From Comamonas sp. KCTC 72670 (GTDB lineage: Bacteria > Myxococcota > Myxococcia > Myxococcales > Myxococcaceae): a stretch of 64,000 nt of DNA. A program made the position numbers and the translations under genes. Shown one piece after another: positions 1 through 8,392 of the stretch. The stretch covers positions 343,600-407,599 of the forward strand of contig BNCN01000008.1 in NCBI GenBank assembly GCA_014656495.1, written 5' to 3'. Numbering within the stretch: position 1 is the first letter of the stretch; the number at the start of each line of letters is the position of its first letter. A model generated the notes under the pieces. That model did no database searches. It was not told the origin of the DNA and worked only from the letters and a program-made list of their open reading frames with translations.

Positions 1-2615
1 CCGCGCGGCGCGGGCTTGCGAGCCCCGGGCTTCGCGCGCGGCGTGACCTGCCTCCGCGGCGGGGGCTTGGGCTTCTTCCCGCCAGCCTCCGGCGCCCTCA
101 GCGTGAGCACCTCCATGCGCTCCCGCAGGGCGCGGGTCTCCTCCTTCAGCCGGTCCACCTCTTCCCGGAGCGCCGTCACCTCGTGGGCCTGCGGCTCGCC
201 CTCGCGCAGGAAGCGCACCGTCTCGCGGGCCGCGCGCCGGGCGACCGCGTCCAGCAGCGGTGTCTGCTCCAGCGGCGTGATGAGCCTCCGGTCGCCCAGG
301 GTGCGCGCCGCCTCGAAGACGCCCATGCGCACGCGGAAGAGCGGGTCTCGGAGCAGCTCGGTGAGCAGGTCCACCGCCTCGCGCTTGCGGCCGGCGGCCT
401 CCGCCAGCTTCGCCACCGCGAGCGTGGCGGCGCGGCGCAGCGGTGACGCGTGTCCCAGGGCGGTGCGCGCCAGGACGACGGAGAAGGCCGCCGGGTCCTG
501 GGACTCGGCGAGCCCGTCCACCGCGCCCACGGCGATGACGTCCTGGTACGAGGGCCGGGTGGTGACGGCTTCCAGCACCGCCAGCGCGTCGGGGGCGCGC
601 ACCTTGCCGTAGCTGCGCGCGGCCTCCGCCTCCACGAAGTAGCTGGCGTCCCCGCCCGTCACCAGGGCGCGCAGGCGCGAGGTCACCTCCGCGTCCCGGC
701 GGAACTCTCCGAGCGCGGCCACCACGGCGCGGCGCACGCGAGGATGCTCGGTGGCGAGCGCGGCGAGCAGCCGTGCACGGGCCTCCGGGGTCCGGATGCG
801 GCCCAGCGACTTCGCGCAGGCGGCGCGGGTGCCCCAGAACACGCGCGGGTCCTCGAGCGCCGCGCCCAGGGCCTCCACGGCGCGGTAGCCGCCGTCCCGT
901 CCCAGCGCGGTGGCGGCCTCGGTGCGCGCGCGCATCTCGGGGGCCGCGCGCAGCTCCTCCATCCACAGCCCCGCGGACTTGTCGACCGCCACGGTGCCGA
1001 GCACGCCGCGCCGAGGGTCCACGCGCACCTGCGCGGGCGCGCTGGCGCAGGGCAGGTGGAACGCGTGCTCCGCGTCCGTCACCTCCAGGCGGTGCACGGT
1101 GTCGCGGCCGTCCACGGTGAGCGCGACGTCCAGGGGCAGGCGGAACAGGGGCACGCCATTGCCGGTGGCCTGCGTCTGGCGCACATGGACGCGGAGCCGC
1201 GCCTCCTCGGCGTCGTAGCGGACCTCGACCTTCAGCTCGGGGTGGCCGGGGGCGAAGACGTACTGGTCGAAGAAGGCATCCAGGTTGTGACCGGTGGCCT
1301 CCTCGAAGGCGCGGGCCAGGTCCACCGTCTCCACGGAGCCGTGGCGGTGGCGCGCGACGTAGTGCCGCAGGCCCTTGAAGAAGAGGTCGTCACCCAGCCT
1401 GCGGCGCAGCTCGTGGAGGACCAGCCCGCCCTTCTCGTACAAGTGCCGGTCGAAGACATCCATGGGCGCGTGGAAGCGGCGCGCGACGATGGGCCGGGCG
1501 TACCGTTCGCGCACTTCGCCCAGGTAGGCCTCCAGGTCGACGAGCCGGTGCTGGTCGGCCTCGTCCTGCCCGTCGGCGCGCTCCTTCCAGAGCATCTCGA
1601 ACCAGGTGGCGAAGCCCTCGTTGAGCCAGCCGTGGGGCCAGTCGCGGCAGGTGAGCAAATCCCCGAACCACTGGTGGGCCAGCTCGTGGGAGATGAGCGG
1701 CTCGGCGTTGTAGTCCGGCTGGGCGCGCGCGTCGTGGAGGACGGTGTCCGTGAGGCTGGTGGCGGACGTGTTCTCCATGCCGCCGAGGATGAACTCGGTG
1801 ACGAAGACCTGCGCGTAGCTGCTCCACGGGTAGGGCTCGCCGGTGACCTCCTGGAAGACGCGCACCATCTCCGGGGTGCGGCGCACGCAGCGCAGGGCGT
1901 CGTCCTTGCGGCCCTTGGGGAAGAGGTAGCGCAGGGGCACGGTGCCCGCGGTGTCGGTGGCCTCCTCGAACTCGCCCACCACCAACGTGATGAGGTACGG
2001 CGCGTGGGGCTGCTCCATCCGGTAGTGCTGCGTGCGGCGCCCGCCGTGGACGCGGTCGCTGTCGAGCTTGCCGTTGGAGAGGGAGGTCATCGCCTCGGGG
2101 AAGGTGGCGATGACCTCGGAGGTGGCCTTCTGCGCGGGGGTGTCCAGACACGGGAACCACGCGCGCGAGTCGATGTCCTGGCCCTGCGTCCAGGCCTGCC
2201 GGGGCCGCTGGGGATGGGCCGAGTCCGGGCCCCAGAAGTAGAGGCCCCGCCGGGGCCGGGCCGTGTAGCGGATGGCGACGTCGCACGCGCGCCCCGCCTC
2301 CAGCGGTGAGCCCAGTTCCACGCGCACGTGGGCACCGGAGTTGGCGTGGCGCGCGGGGCGCCCGTCGACCTGGACCTCGGAGACGTCGAGATCCACGGCG
2401 TCGAAGGTGAGGGTGTGGACGGGGCGGACGGCGGAGACGCGCGTGGTGCAGAGGCCGCGAAGGCTCCGCGTGTCGAAGTCGAGGTCCACTTCGATGCGGA
2501 CGTGCTCGGCGCGGACCGGCCGCTCGGCGGCGTAGTGCTCCGTGGCGCCGGGCAGCGAAAAGGAATGGGGGCCGGAGGGGATGGACTCGGAGGCGTGACG
2601 GTGGCAGCAGCGCAT
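1..2615 (-). CDS. M1-family zinc aminopeptidase with HEAT-like C-terminus (3' end outside window)
   Basis: Predicted M1 (gluzincin) aminopeptidase that trims N-terminal residues from peptides. From the ATG at 2615 at least 871 codons are open and run off the left edge. Seen: beta-rich N-terminal domain, exopeptidase motif GGMEN near residue 278, zinc motif HELAH near 308, then the downstream glutamate in WLNEGFATWFE. After the catalytic part come alanine-rich helical repeats resembling HEAT/PBS repeats (about residues 560-790), a short coiled coil (EEVDRLKEETRALRERMEVL) and a basic Pro/Lys/Arg tail. No signal peptide is visible, so it is probably cytoplasmic. Start chosen because GGAAGAG lies about 12 nt upstream and the N-terminus fits the family. 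Divergent from the J-domain gene. Confidence 0.9.
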   Translation of the reverse strand, partial: MRCCHRHASESIPSGPHSFSLPGATEHYAAERPVRAEHVRIEVDLDFDTRSLRGLCTTRVSAVRPVHTLTFDAVDLDVSEVQVDGRPARHANSGAHVRVELGSPLEAGRACDVAIRYTARPRRGLYFWGPDSAHPQRPRQAWTQGQDIDSRAWFPCLDTPAQKATSEVIATFPEAMTSLSNGKLDSDRVHGGRRTQHYRMEQPHAPYLITLVVGEFEEATDTAGTVPLRYLFPKGRKDDALRCVRRTPEMVRVFQEVTGEPYPWSSYAQVFVTEFILGGMENTSATSLTDTVLHDARAQPDYNAEPLISHELAHQWFGDLLTCRDWPHGWLNEGFATWFEMLWKERADGQDEADQHRLVDLEAYLGEVRERYARPIVARRFHAPMDVFDRHLYEKGGLVLHELRRRLGDDLFFKGLRHYVARHRHGSVETVDLARAFEEATGHNLDAFFDQYVFAPGHPELKVEVRYDAEEARLRVHVRQTQATGNGVPLFRLPLDVALTVDGRDTVHRLEVTDAEHAFHLPCASAPAQVRVDPRRGVLGTVAVDKSAGLWMEELRAAPEMRARTEAATALGRDGGYRAVEALGAALEDPRVFWGTRAACAKSLGRIRTPEARARLLAALATEHPRVRRAVVAALGEFRRDAEVTSRLRALVTGGDASYFVEAEAARSYGKVRAPDALAVLEAVTTRPSYQDVIAVGAVDGLAESQDPAAFSVVLARTALGHASPLRRAATLAVAKLAEAAGRKREAVDLLTELLRDPLFRVRMGVFEAARTLGDRRLITPLEQTPLLDAVARRAARETVRFLREGEPQAHEVTALREEVDRLKEETRALRERMEVLTLRAPEAGGKKPKPPPRRQVTPRAKPGARKPAPR

Positions 2616-2802
2616 GTGCGGCCAGGACTCTTCCGCAAGCCCGCGCCACCGTCGAGGAGGAGTGCACCGGGGGGCCAACGAGCGTCCTGTATCGACGAAG
2701 TCCTAAAGAAGACGCCGGTGTCACGGCCCTCCCTGCTGGGGTGCGCGTGACATGTTTTGAGCCGCACGCGGGGCGGCGTTGACCGGGTAGGCTCTGACCA
2801 CC

Positions 2803-3582
2803 GTGCAGTGGGTCCTCTTCTTCTCCGACAGACAGGTGCGTGAGCAGCTCTTCTCCCGGGTGGATTCGACGCGGGGGTTGTTGCTCGTGACGGGGGTCCG
2901 GCACGGCACGGCCATGCGTCCTCCCGAGGCGCGCGAGCCCTTCGTCACGCTGGAGCGGCTGCACGGGGACGTGCTGTCGCAGGTGCTGGTGGCGGACGAG
3001 GGCGGCACCGACGGCATGTGGCGCGACCCGCTGGGGGACCTGGCCGACCGGCTCCACCCCGACAACCGGGATGACGCCTACGCGGCGGCCACGGGCTACC
3101 TGCTGCTGCGGGATGGCCGCCCTGCCACCGTGGTGCGCAAGCAGGGGACACCTTTCGAAGACCTCTGGTTCCTGCAAGAGGCCCTCAGCCGGCTGACGCC
3201 GCGCATCCCCGCGCCGGACCCGGCCCAGCGCCCCGGCCGGCGCCGCGCGGAGCCCGCACCCCGCGCGCCGCCCCGGCCCGCGAGCAGTGGCGCCGGCGCC
3301 CGGGCCCGGCCTTCCTGGGACGACGAGGCCACGCCGCCCCGCGGAACGCGCCTCCCACCGCCGCCGCCCGAGCCGCCCAGGAAGGACCCCTGGACGGTGC
3401 TGGGCATCGCCCCGGGCACGCCCGTGGAGGAGGCGCGGCGGGTGTTCCGGGCGCTCATCGCGCAGTACCACCCGGACAAGGTGGCGCACCTGGCCCCGGA
3501 GTTCCACGCGCTCGCCGAGCTGCGCACGCGTGAAATCCTGGAGGCCTGGGAGGCGGTGGAGCGGGAGCTGTCCGGCGGTTAG
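2803..3582 (+). CDS. C-terminal J-domain protein
   Basis: 259-residue protein with GTG start. The last ~65 residues are a J-domain beginning at DPWTVLGI, with the diagnostic HPD at residues 223-225 (AQYHPDK), so it should stimulate a DnaK/Hsp70 partner. The N-terminal ~125 residues form an unfamiliar globular region, followed by a Pro/Arg-rich linker (about 130-190). There is no zinc-finger or Gly/Phe region, so this is a type III (DnaJ-domain-only) co-chaperone whose N-terminus presumably selects the client. It converges on the EEP gene and their stop codons overlap by 4 nt. J-domain call is strong; cellular role unknown. Confidence 0.85.
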   Translation: MQWVLFFSDRQVREQLFSRVDSTRGLLLVTGVRHGTAMRPPEAREPFVTLERLHGDVLSQVLVADEGGTDGMWRDPLGDLADRLHPDNRDDAYAAATGYLLLRDGRPATVVRKQGTPFEDLWFLQEALSRLTPRIPAPDPAQRPGRRRAEPAPRAPPRPASSGAGARARPSWDDEATPPRGTRLPPPPPEPPRKDPWTVLGIAPGTPVEEARRVFRALIAQYHPDKVAHLAPEFHALAELRTREILEAWEAVERELSGG

Positions 3583-4568
3583 TGCGTCAGGCCCGGCGGC
3601 GGGGTGATGAGCGTCCTGCCGCTGTCCAGCGCGAAGCGGGCGATGATGGGCATGTGGTCGGACAGCCCGTGGAAGCGGCTCCGGGCGTCTCCGAAGGGCG
3701 CGGTCTCCTGCGCGTCGAGCCACCGCACGCCGGCGCCGGAGAACACGTGGTCCAGGTGCATGCGCATGTGCATGAAGCCGGCGGTGGGAAAGCCGCGCGA
3801 CACGTTCGGGTCAATCTGGCCCACGGCGGCCTGGGCACACGTGAGCCGGCCATCGGTGGTCAGGAAGCGGTACACGGGCGACGCGGGCGGTGAGTTGAAG
3901 TCGCCGCACACGATGTAGGGCTCGTCGCCGGACAGCGTGTGCATGAACTCCGTCAGCTTGCGCGCCTCGTGGAGCTGGTTGACGCCGCAGCCCATCTTGT
4001 CGCGCGTGGCCCAGAACTCACGGGCGAAGGGCGTGGGCAGGCTGAGGTGGGTGTTGAAGATGTGGAAGGGGTGCCCGTCCTCGCGCCGCAGCAGGCGCAT
4101 GTGCGCGCAGATGCGGGACTGCTTCCGGTCCTTGAGCCGCTGCACATGGTGGTGGGTGATGGCCTGGGGCGCGGCCACGTTGTGCGTGGCGACCTCCAGC
4201 TTGCGCGTGTTCACCAGCACGGCCAGCCCCGTGGTGTAGAGCGACACCTCGCCCAGCTTGTAGTGGTGGGCGCGGAAGTAGAACGCCTCGTAGGGCATCT
4301 CCAGCCCCGCCATGCCGAACGTCTCCACCATCCGGCCCATGAAGGCGGTGAGCTGCGTCTCGCCCGGGCTCTTGGGCCGGTCGGCGATGTTGCTGCGCAG
4401 CGAGGACGTCTCCACCTCCTGGAGGCAGATGACGTCGGGGAGCGGGTCCAGTGACGCCAGGGCCGCGGCGACCCGGCGTTTCGGGCCCACGGTGCTCGCC
4501 AGGCCGCGGAGCATGTGGCCGAAGTAGCGGACGTTGTAGGTGACGATGCGCAGCGGGGAAGAACTCAT
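3579..4568 (-). CDS. Endonuclease/exonuclease/phosphatase (EEP) family protein
   Basis: 329-residue protein with the EEP fold signatures in order: TYNVRYFG (Asn12), ICLQEVE (metal-binding Glu51), CGDFNSP near residue 225, HLDHVF, and LSDHMP with the Asp304-His305 pair near the C-terminus. This family cleaves phosphodiester bonds in DNA, RNA, sphingolipids or phosphoinositides using a divalent metal; the substrate cannot be told from the sequence. No signal peptide or membrane segment is apparent. An in-frame upstream ATG exists at 4628, but the 20 extra residues are outside the family fold, so 4568 is preferred. Divergent from the lipoprotein gene at 4750. Confidence 0.85.
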   Translation of the reverse strand: MSSSPLRIVTYNVRYFGHMLRGLASTVGPKRRVAAALASLDPLPDVICLQEVETSSLRSNIADRPKSPGETQLTAFMGRMVETFGMAGLEMPYEAFYFRAHHYKLGEVSLYTTGLAVLVNTRKLEVATHNVAAPQAITHHHVQRLKDRKQSRICAHMRLLRREDGHPFHIFNTHLSLPTPFAREFWATRDKMGCGVNQLHEARKLTEFMHTLSGDEPYIVCGDFNSPPASPVYRFLTTDGRLTCAQAAVGQIDPNVSRGFPTAGFMHMRMHLDHVFSGAGVRWLDAQETAPFGDARSRFHGLSDHMPIIARFALDSGRTLITPPPGLTH

Positions 4569-4749
4569 CAGACAGAAACTACTAACCACCGGGCGTGCCG
4601 GCTCGTGGTGCCGTTGGACGTAGGACACTCCCAGGGCTCGTCTGCCCGGCTGCCTTGAGGGCCGGGAGGCAAGAGAGGGCCTGGCCGCCGTGAGGATGTG
4701 GTCTCATCCCGCTCCGGGACGTTTTCCTCCAACGAGAGAGGTGAGGCGC

Positions 4750-5304
4750 ATGCGCGGAACGACATGGGGGCTGCTGACCGCCGCGGTGGGGCTGCTGGGG
4801 TGTGGTGGCGACGACACGTTCGTGTACGACGTGACGGTGGACGCGGCGACGCTGGCCAACGTGCCGGTGGAGTGCTCCGAGGGCATCCAGCCCGCGCAGG
4901 GGCCCGCGGTGGGGCTCGCCGCCGAGCAGCGGTGGACGATTCGCAAGGGGCAGATGGACTCGATGACGCTCGAGCTCCCCGACGTCGACTTCCAGACGCC
5001 GAACAACGCCTACGTCATCAACGGCGACGGCGAGCCGGACGTCCTCATGGGCTCGGTGGGCGCGGACGGCGGCTACCAGTTCCTGCACATCCAGTCGCGC
5101 CTGGACGAAACGCACAAGCTGTCCCGCCTGGGCAACGAGCACGCCTTCCGCGTCGCCATCAACACCAAGAAGCTGGAGGACACCATCCAGGGCACCCTCT
5201 GGCTCCGCAACGAGTTCGTGGACCGCGACCAGGTCTCGGGCGGGACGCTGGCCACCGGGTGCGCGTCCGCCGTCCGCTTCACGGGCCGCCGGGTGCGGGA
5301 GTAG
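4750..5304 (+). CDS. Lipoprotein of unknown function
   Basis: 184-residue predicted lipoprotein: Arg near the N-terminus, a short hydrophobic stretch and a lipobox ending at Cys18 (VGLLGC) followed by GGDD. The mature part looks soluble and beta-rich with one Cys pair (VECSEG and ATGCAS), which could form a disulfide. I do not recognise a family. Start chosen at 4750 because it gives a proper signal peptide and has GAGAGAGGTGAGG just upstream; a longer in-frame start at 4690 would bury the signal. The stop lies within the 3' end of the convergent DUF3037 gene (26-nt overlap). Confidence 0.75.
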   Translation: MRGTTWGLLTAAVGLLGCGGDDTFVYDVTVDAATLANVPVECSEGIQPAQGPAVGLAAEQRWTIRKGQMDSMTLELPDVDFQTPNNAYVINGDGEPDVLMGSVGADGGYQFLHIQSRLDETHKLSRLGNEHAFRVAINTKKLEDTIQGTLWLRNEFVDRDQVSGGTLATGCASAVRFTGRRVRE

Positions 5305-5695
5305 CGCGCTTCAGCCGCACCACGGAGTCCAGCAGGTGCTCCAGGGCCTGCTGCGGCTCCGTGCACAGCCCCGAGTGCACCGGGCCTGTCTGGATGATGG
5401 TGCTGCGCGGCGCCACCACCCAGTGCCACCGCTCCTTCTGGGACAGGCGGCCAATGGGGCCGGAGCCCTTCCCGCCCTCGCACACGCGGCGGAAGCTCTC
5501 CAGGTGGCCGCGCACCAGCGCCACGTCCACGTCGGGCCACAGCGCCTTCAGGCGGGCCTCGTCCGGCTCCACGCGCACGCCCAGGTAGCGCTGGGTGGCG
5601 CAGAAGAGCACGACGCCGGCGTTGATGAACTCCTCGCGCTCCACCCGCGGAACGACGCGGATGATGGCGTAATCAAACGAGCTGGGCGCGGGCAC
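5279..5695 (-). CDS. DUF3037 protein, partner of the upstream HipA-like kinase
   Basis: 138 residues matching DUF3037: opening SFDYAIIRVVPRVEREEFINAG, then VVLFC and YLGVR, and the family feature FRRVCEGG...GPIGRLSQKERWHW near the middle. Function unknown. GTG start at 5695, with GAGGAGG 7 nt upstream inside the 3' end of the kinase gene; the two reading frames overlap by 23 nt, so translation is probably coupled. In other genomes DUF3037 genes commonly sit next to HipA-like kinase genes (general knowledge), and the overlap here supports a two-protein unit. Confidence 0.85.
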   Translation of the reverse strand: MPAPSSFDYAIIRVVPRVEREEFINAGVVLFCATQRYLGVRVEPDEARLKALWPDVDVALVRGHLESFRRVCEGGKGSGPIGRLSQKERWHWVVAPRSTIIQTGPVHSGLCTEPQQALEHLLDSVVRLKRATPAPGGP

Positions 5696-6458
5696 GGTCC
5701 GCCTCCTCGATGAACGCGGGCACCGCTTCCAGCCGGCGCAGCAGCCAGGTGACGTAGGCCGCGCGGTGGGCCTCGGCGGTGGGGAAGGGGGACTCGGTGC
5801 TCGTGAGCCAGGCCTCCGGGATGGCGCCCACGATGCGCTCCACCACCTCGCGGGTGACGCGCTCGCCCAGGTGCCTTCCGGCCTCCGTCAGCGCGGTGGC
5901 CCAGGGCAGCAGCACGTGGTCCTTGATGGGGGCGAAGCGCCCCTGGCTGCGCGCCTCCCAGTCGTCCCACGAATGGTGGAAGTACATGGAAGCCCCGTGG
6001 TCGATGAGCCACAGGTTCCGGTGCCAGGTCAGCATGTTGGGGTTGCGCGGGGTGCGGTCCACGTTGGTGATGTACGCGTCGAAGGCGACGATGCCGGACG
6101 CCTCCGCCGCGGACGGCGCGGGGTCCGCCACCGGGTCGAACGTGACGGACGCGGGGAGGTAGTCCAGGGCCAGGTTGAGGCCCGCGCTGGCCTTGAGCAG
6201 TTCGCGAATCTCGGAGTCCGGCTCGTTGCGCCCCAGCGCCGGGTCCAGCTCCACCAGGACGAGCTCTGGCACCCGCAGTCCCAGCTCCCGGGCCAGCTCC
6301 CCGGCGATGAGCTCGGCGATGAGCGCCTTGGCGCCCTGGCCCGCGCCCCGGAACTTCACGACGTAGAGCCCCGCGTCGTCCGCCTCGATGATGGCGGGCA
6401 GCGAGCCGCCCTCCCGCAGGGGCGTCACGTAGCGCGTGGCGGTGACCGTCCTTGGCAT
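5673..6458 (-). CDS. HipA-like kinase domain protein (HipA_2 type)
   Basis: 261-residue stand-alone kinase-like protein. Visible elements of the PI3/4-kinase/HipA fold: Lys35 in LYVVKF (ATP-binding lysine), AYITNVDRTPRNPN with catalytic-loop Asp134 and Asn residues 139/141, and LWLIDHG with the metal-binding Asp153. It lacks the N-terminal HipA domain of the classic E. coli toxin. Start at 6458 chosen for an AGGAG 6 nt upstream; an upstream in-frame ATG at 6599 adds unrelated residues. First gene of a two-gene unit with DUF3037. No HipB-type HTH antitoxin is present nearby, so a classic hipBA toxin role is doubtful. Substrate unknown. Confidence 0.8.
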   Translation of the reverse strand: MPRTVTATRYVTPLREGGSLPAIIEADDAGLYVVKFRGAGQGAKALIAELIAGELARELGLRVPELVLVELDPALGRNEPDSEIRELLKASAGLNLALDYLPASVTFDPVADPAPSAAEASGIVAFDAYITNVDRTPRNPNMLTWHRNLWLIDHGASMYFHHSWDDWEARSQGRFAPIKDHVLLPWATALTEAGRHLGERVTREVVERIVGAIPEAWLTSTESPFPTAEAHRAAYVTWLLRRLEAVPAFIEEADRARAQLV

Positions 6459-6645
6459 CCTGTGCTCCTGTCCTCTCGCGGCCTCGCCCTGCCGGCGTCC
6501 GCCGCGACCCGGCATGTAGCATGTCGCAAAGGGGCGAATCTCCTGGAGGTCGTGGCTTCTAGGTGCCCGTTGGAAACTTTGTCCGACATCGTGCGACAAT
6601 CATTTATCGGCGGTTTTTTCTGCCCCCCACGGAGCACCCCCCACC

Positions 6646-8283
6646 ATGGAAATCTCTCGCAAGCCGAAGTCGCCCGTGTCGCAGTCCACCCGCGCTGGTG
6701 ACGCCGCGAAGCCCGCGGCTGCGGCCAAGCCCGCGGAGAAGGCGCCGGTCCAGACGACGAAGGACGGCTTCGACGCGGGCTCCTCGGGGGGCGCGCGCTC
6801 CAACTTCGTGGACCGCCCCAAGGGCAACCTGGTGGACCGCCCCACGGGCCTGCCGCCGGGCACGCCGTCCACGCTGCCGGCCTCGGCCTTCACCTTCGGC
6901 TCCAACCACGTCGCGGTCCGCCCCTTCGCGGGCAGCGCGGCCCGCACGCCCACCACGCTGTCGGCGTCCGCCACGCCCAACGCGAAGGTGGACGACCTCC
7001 AGACGGTGACGTCCACCGTGTCCTTCGACAAGGACGTGAAGCTGGACTCGCTGAAGCTGAACCTGGACCTGGCGCACACCTTCAAGGGTGACCTGGTCGT
7101 CAAGCTGACCAGCCCCTCCGGCAAGACGGAGACCATCCACAACCGCACGGGCGGCAGCGCGGATGACATCAAGGGCTCCTTCGACCTGAGCGCCTTCAAG
7201 GGCGAGTCCACCAAGGGCACCTGGACGCTGTCCGTGGAGGACAAGGCGCGCCGCGACACGGGCACGCTGAAGAGCTGGAGCCTGGACGCCGCCGGTCAGG
7301 CCACGGGCGCGGGCCCCATCCAGGAGCCGAACAAGCCGCTCTCCGGCCCGCCGGTCATCGCCGTGTTCGACGGCGGCGTGGACTTCAAGCACACCGACCT
7401 GGACGACTCGATGTGGGTCAACCCGAACGAAATCGCGGGTGACGGCATCGACAACGACGGCAACGGCGTCAAGGACGACATCTACGGCTACAACGTCGGC
7501 TACAACAGCGGCGACGTGATGCGCGGCAGCGGCACCGACCACGGCACCCACGTGGCCGGCATCATCGCCGCCGAGGACAACGGCGAGGGCAACACCGGCG
7601 TCGCCGCGGGCAAGGCGAAGATCATGAGCCTGGGCGGCCTGTACAACGGCGCGGACCTGCTCACGAACTTCGAGCGCGGCGTCGACTACATGGTGAAGAT
7701 GAAGATGGAGCACGGCGTGAACATCCGCGCCGTCAACGCCAGCTTCGGCAACGAGTACCGCAACCCGGCGGACGTGAAGCGCTGGACGGAGGCGGTGCAG
7801 AAGCTGGCCGACGCGGACATCCTCCTGGTCGCGGCCACGGCCAACGGCTACGGCAGCAACCTGAACGACGTGCCGGACATGCCGGCCAACATCGAGCTGC
7901 CCAACGTCATCACCGTGGCGGCCATGGACAAGAACAACGACAAGCTCGCGGACTTCTCGTCCTACGGCGACAAGGTCGTGGACCTGGCCGCGGTGGGCGA
8001 GGACGTCTACAGCACCGTGCCGAGCAGCCGCGACGGCAAGCCCCAGTGGGAGGAGATGAGCGGCACCTCCATGGCCACCCCGACGGTGGCCGGTACCGCG
8101 GCGCTGATGTTCGCCGCCAACCCGAACCTGTCCGCGGCGCAGGTGCGTGAGCTGCTCATCCAGACGGTCGAGCTGGACCCCGACCTCAAGGGCAAGGTCA
8201 TCACCGGCGGCAAGCTGGACATCGATGCCGCCGTGGCCGCCGCCAAGGCCACGCTCGAGGACGACACCTTCGCCACCCGCTGA
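6646..8283 (+). CDS. Subtilisin-family serine protease with N-terminal P-domain
   Basis: 545 residues. After a ~100-residue Ala/Pro/Lys-rich, probably disordered N-terminus comes a proprotein-convertase P-domain (about 115-218: LNLDLAHTFKGDLVVKL, GTWTLSVEDKARRDTGTLKSW). The S8 catalytic domain follows, with Asp242 (AVFDGGVD), His299 (DHGTHVAG), oxyanion Asn near 400 and Ser475 (GTSMATP). The triad is complete. P-domains normally follow the protease domain, so this order is unusual. No Sec signal peptide or I9 propeptide is visible; secretion, if any, must use another route. A strong hairpin terminator follows. Substrate unknown. Confidence 0.9.
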   Translation: MEISRKPKSPVSQSTRAGDAAKPAAAAKPAEKAPVQTTKDGFDAGSSGGARSNFVDRPKGNLVDRPTGLPPGTPSTLPASAFTFGSNHVAVRPFAGSAARTPTTLSASATPNAKVDDLQTVTSTVSFDKDVKLDSLKLNLDLAHTFKGDLVVKLTSPSGKTETIHNRTGGSADDIKGSFDLSAFKGESTKGTWTLSVEDKARRDTGTLKSWSLDAAGQATGAGPIQEPNKPLSGPPVIAVFDGGVDFKHTDLDDSMWVNPNEIAGDGIDNDGNGVKDDIYGYNVGYNSGDVMRGSGTDHGTHVAGIIAAEDNGEGNTGVAAGKAKIMSLGGLYNGADLLTNFERGVDYMVKMKMEHGVNIRAVNASFGNEYRNPADVKRWTEAVQKLADADILLVAATANGYGSNLNDVPDMPANIELPNVITVAAMDKNNDKLADFSSYGDKVVDLAAVGEDVYSTVPSSRDGKPQWEEMSGTSMATPTVAGTAALMFAANPNLSAAQVRELLIQTVELDPDLKGKVITGGKLDIDAAVAAAKATLEDDTFATR

Positions 8284-8312
8284 ACGCAGGTGCTGAAGTG
8301 ACGCGGTGAAGC

Positions 8313-8343
8313 GCTCCCGGGGCCCAGGCGCCGGGAGCTTTTT
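8313..8343 (+). terminator. Rho-independent terminator after the subtilase
   Basis: Inverted repeat GCTCCCGG (8313-8320) / CCGGGAGC (8331-8338) directly followed by a run of five T residues. It lies 30 nt after the protease stop and ends transcription before the ohrR promoter. Confidence 0.8.
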
Positions 8344-8356
8344 CGTGCCCGATTTG

Positions 8357-8378
8357 ATTGCGCGCAATTTAATTGCGC
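8357..8378 (+). promoter_or_regulatory. OhrR operator: two overlapping palindromes upstream of ohrR
   Basis: In an AT-rich patch just before ohrR, GCGCAATT-T-AATTGCGC (8362-8378) is a perfect inverted repeat around one base. It overlaps a second perfect palindrome ATTGCGCGCAAT (8357-8368). The core CAATTTAATTG matches the known OhrR box (CAATT-AATTG type). The site lies 15-36 nt before the ohrR start, so autorepression of the ohrR-ohr operon is expected; oxidation of the OhrR cysteine by organic peroxides would release it. Confidence 0.8.
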
Positions 8379-8392
8379 CCTATTTATCTCCC

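Noticed and set aside
1390..3723. Minus-strand 777-codon frame
   Set aside because: Spans parts of the M1 gene and the J-domain gene in a wrong frame; low-complexity Arg/Pro/Ala composition without domain motifs.
5673..6458. Classic hipBA toxin-antitoxin locus
   Set aside because: No HTH antitoxin gene adjoins, and the protein lacks the N-terminal HipA domain.
6604..8367. Minus-strand 587-codon frame opposite the subtilase
   Set aside because: Antisense shadow: Val/Arg/His-rich, runs through the terminator and operator region.
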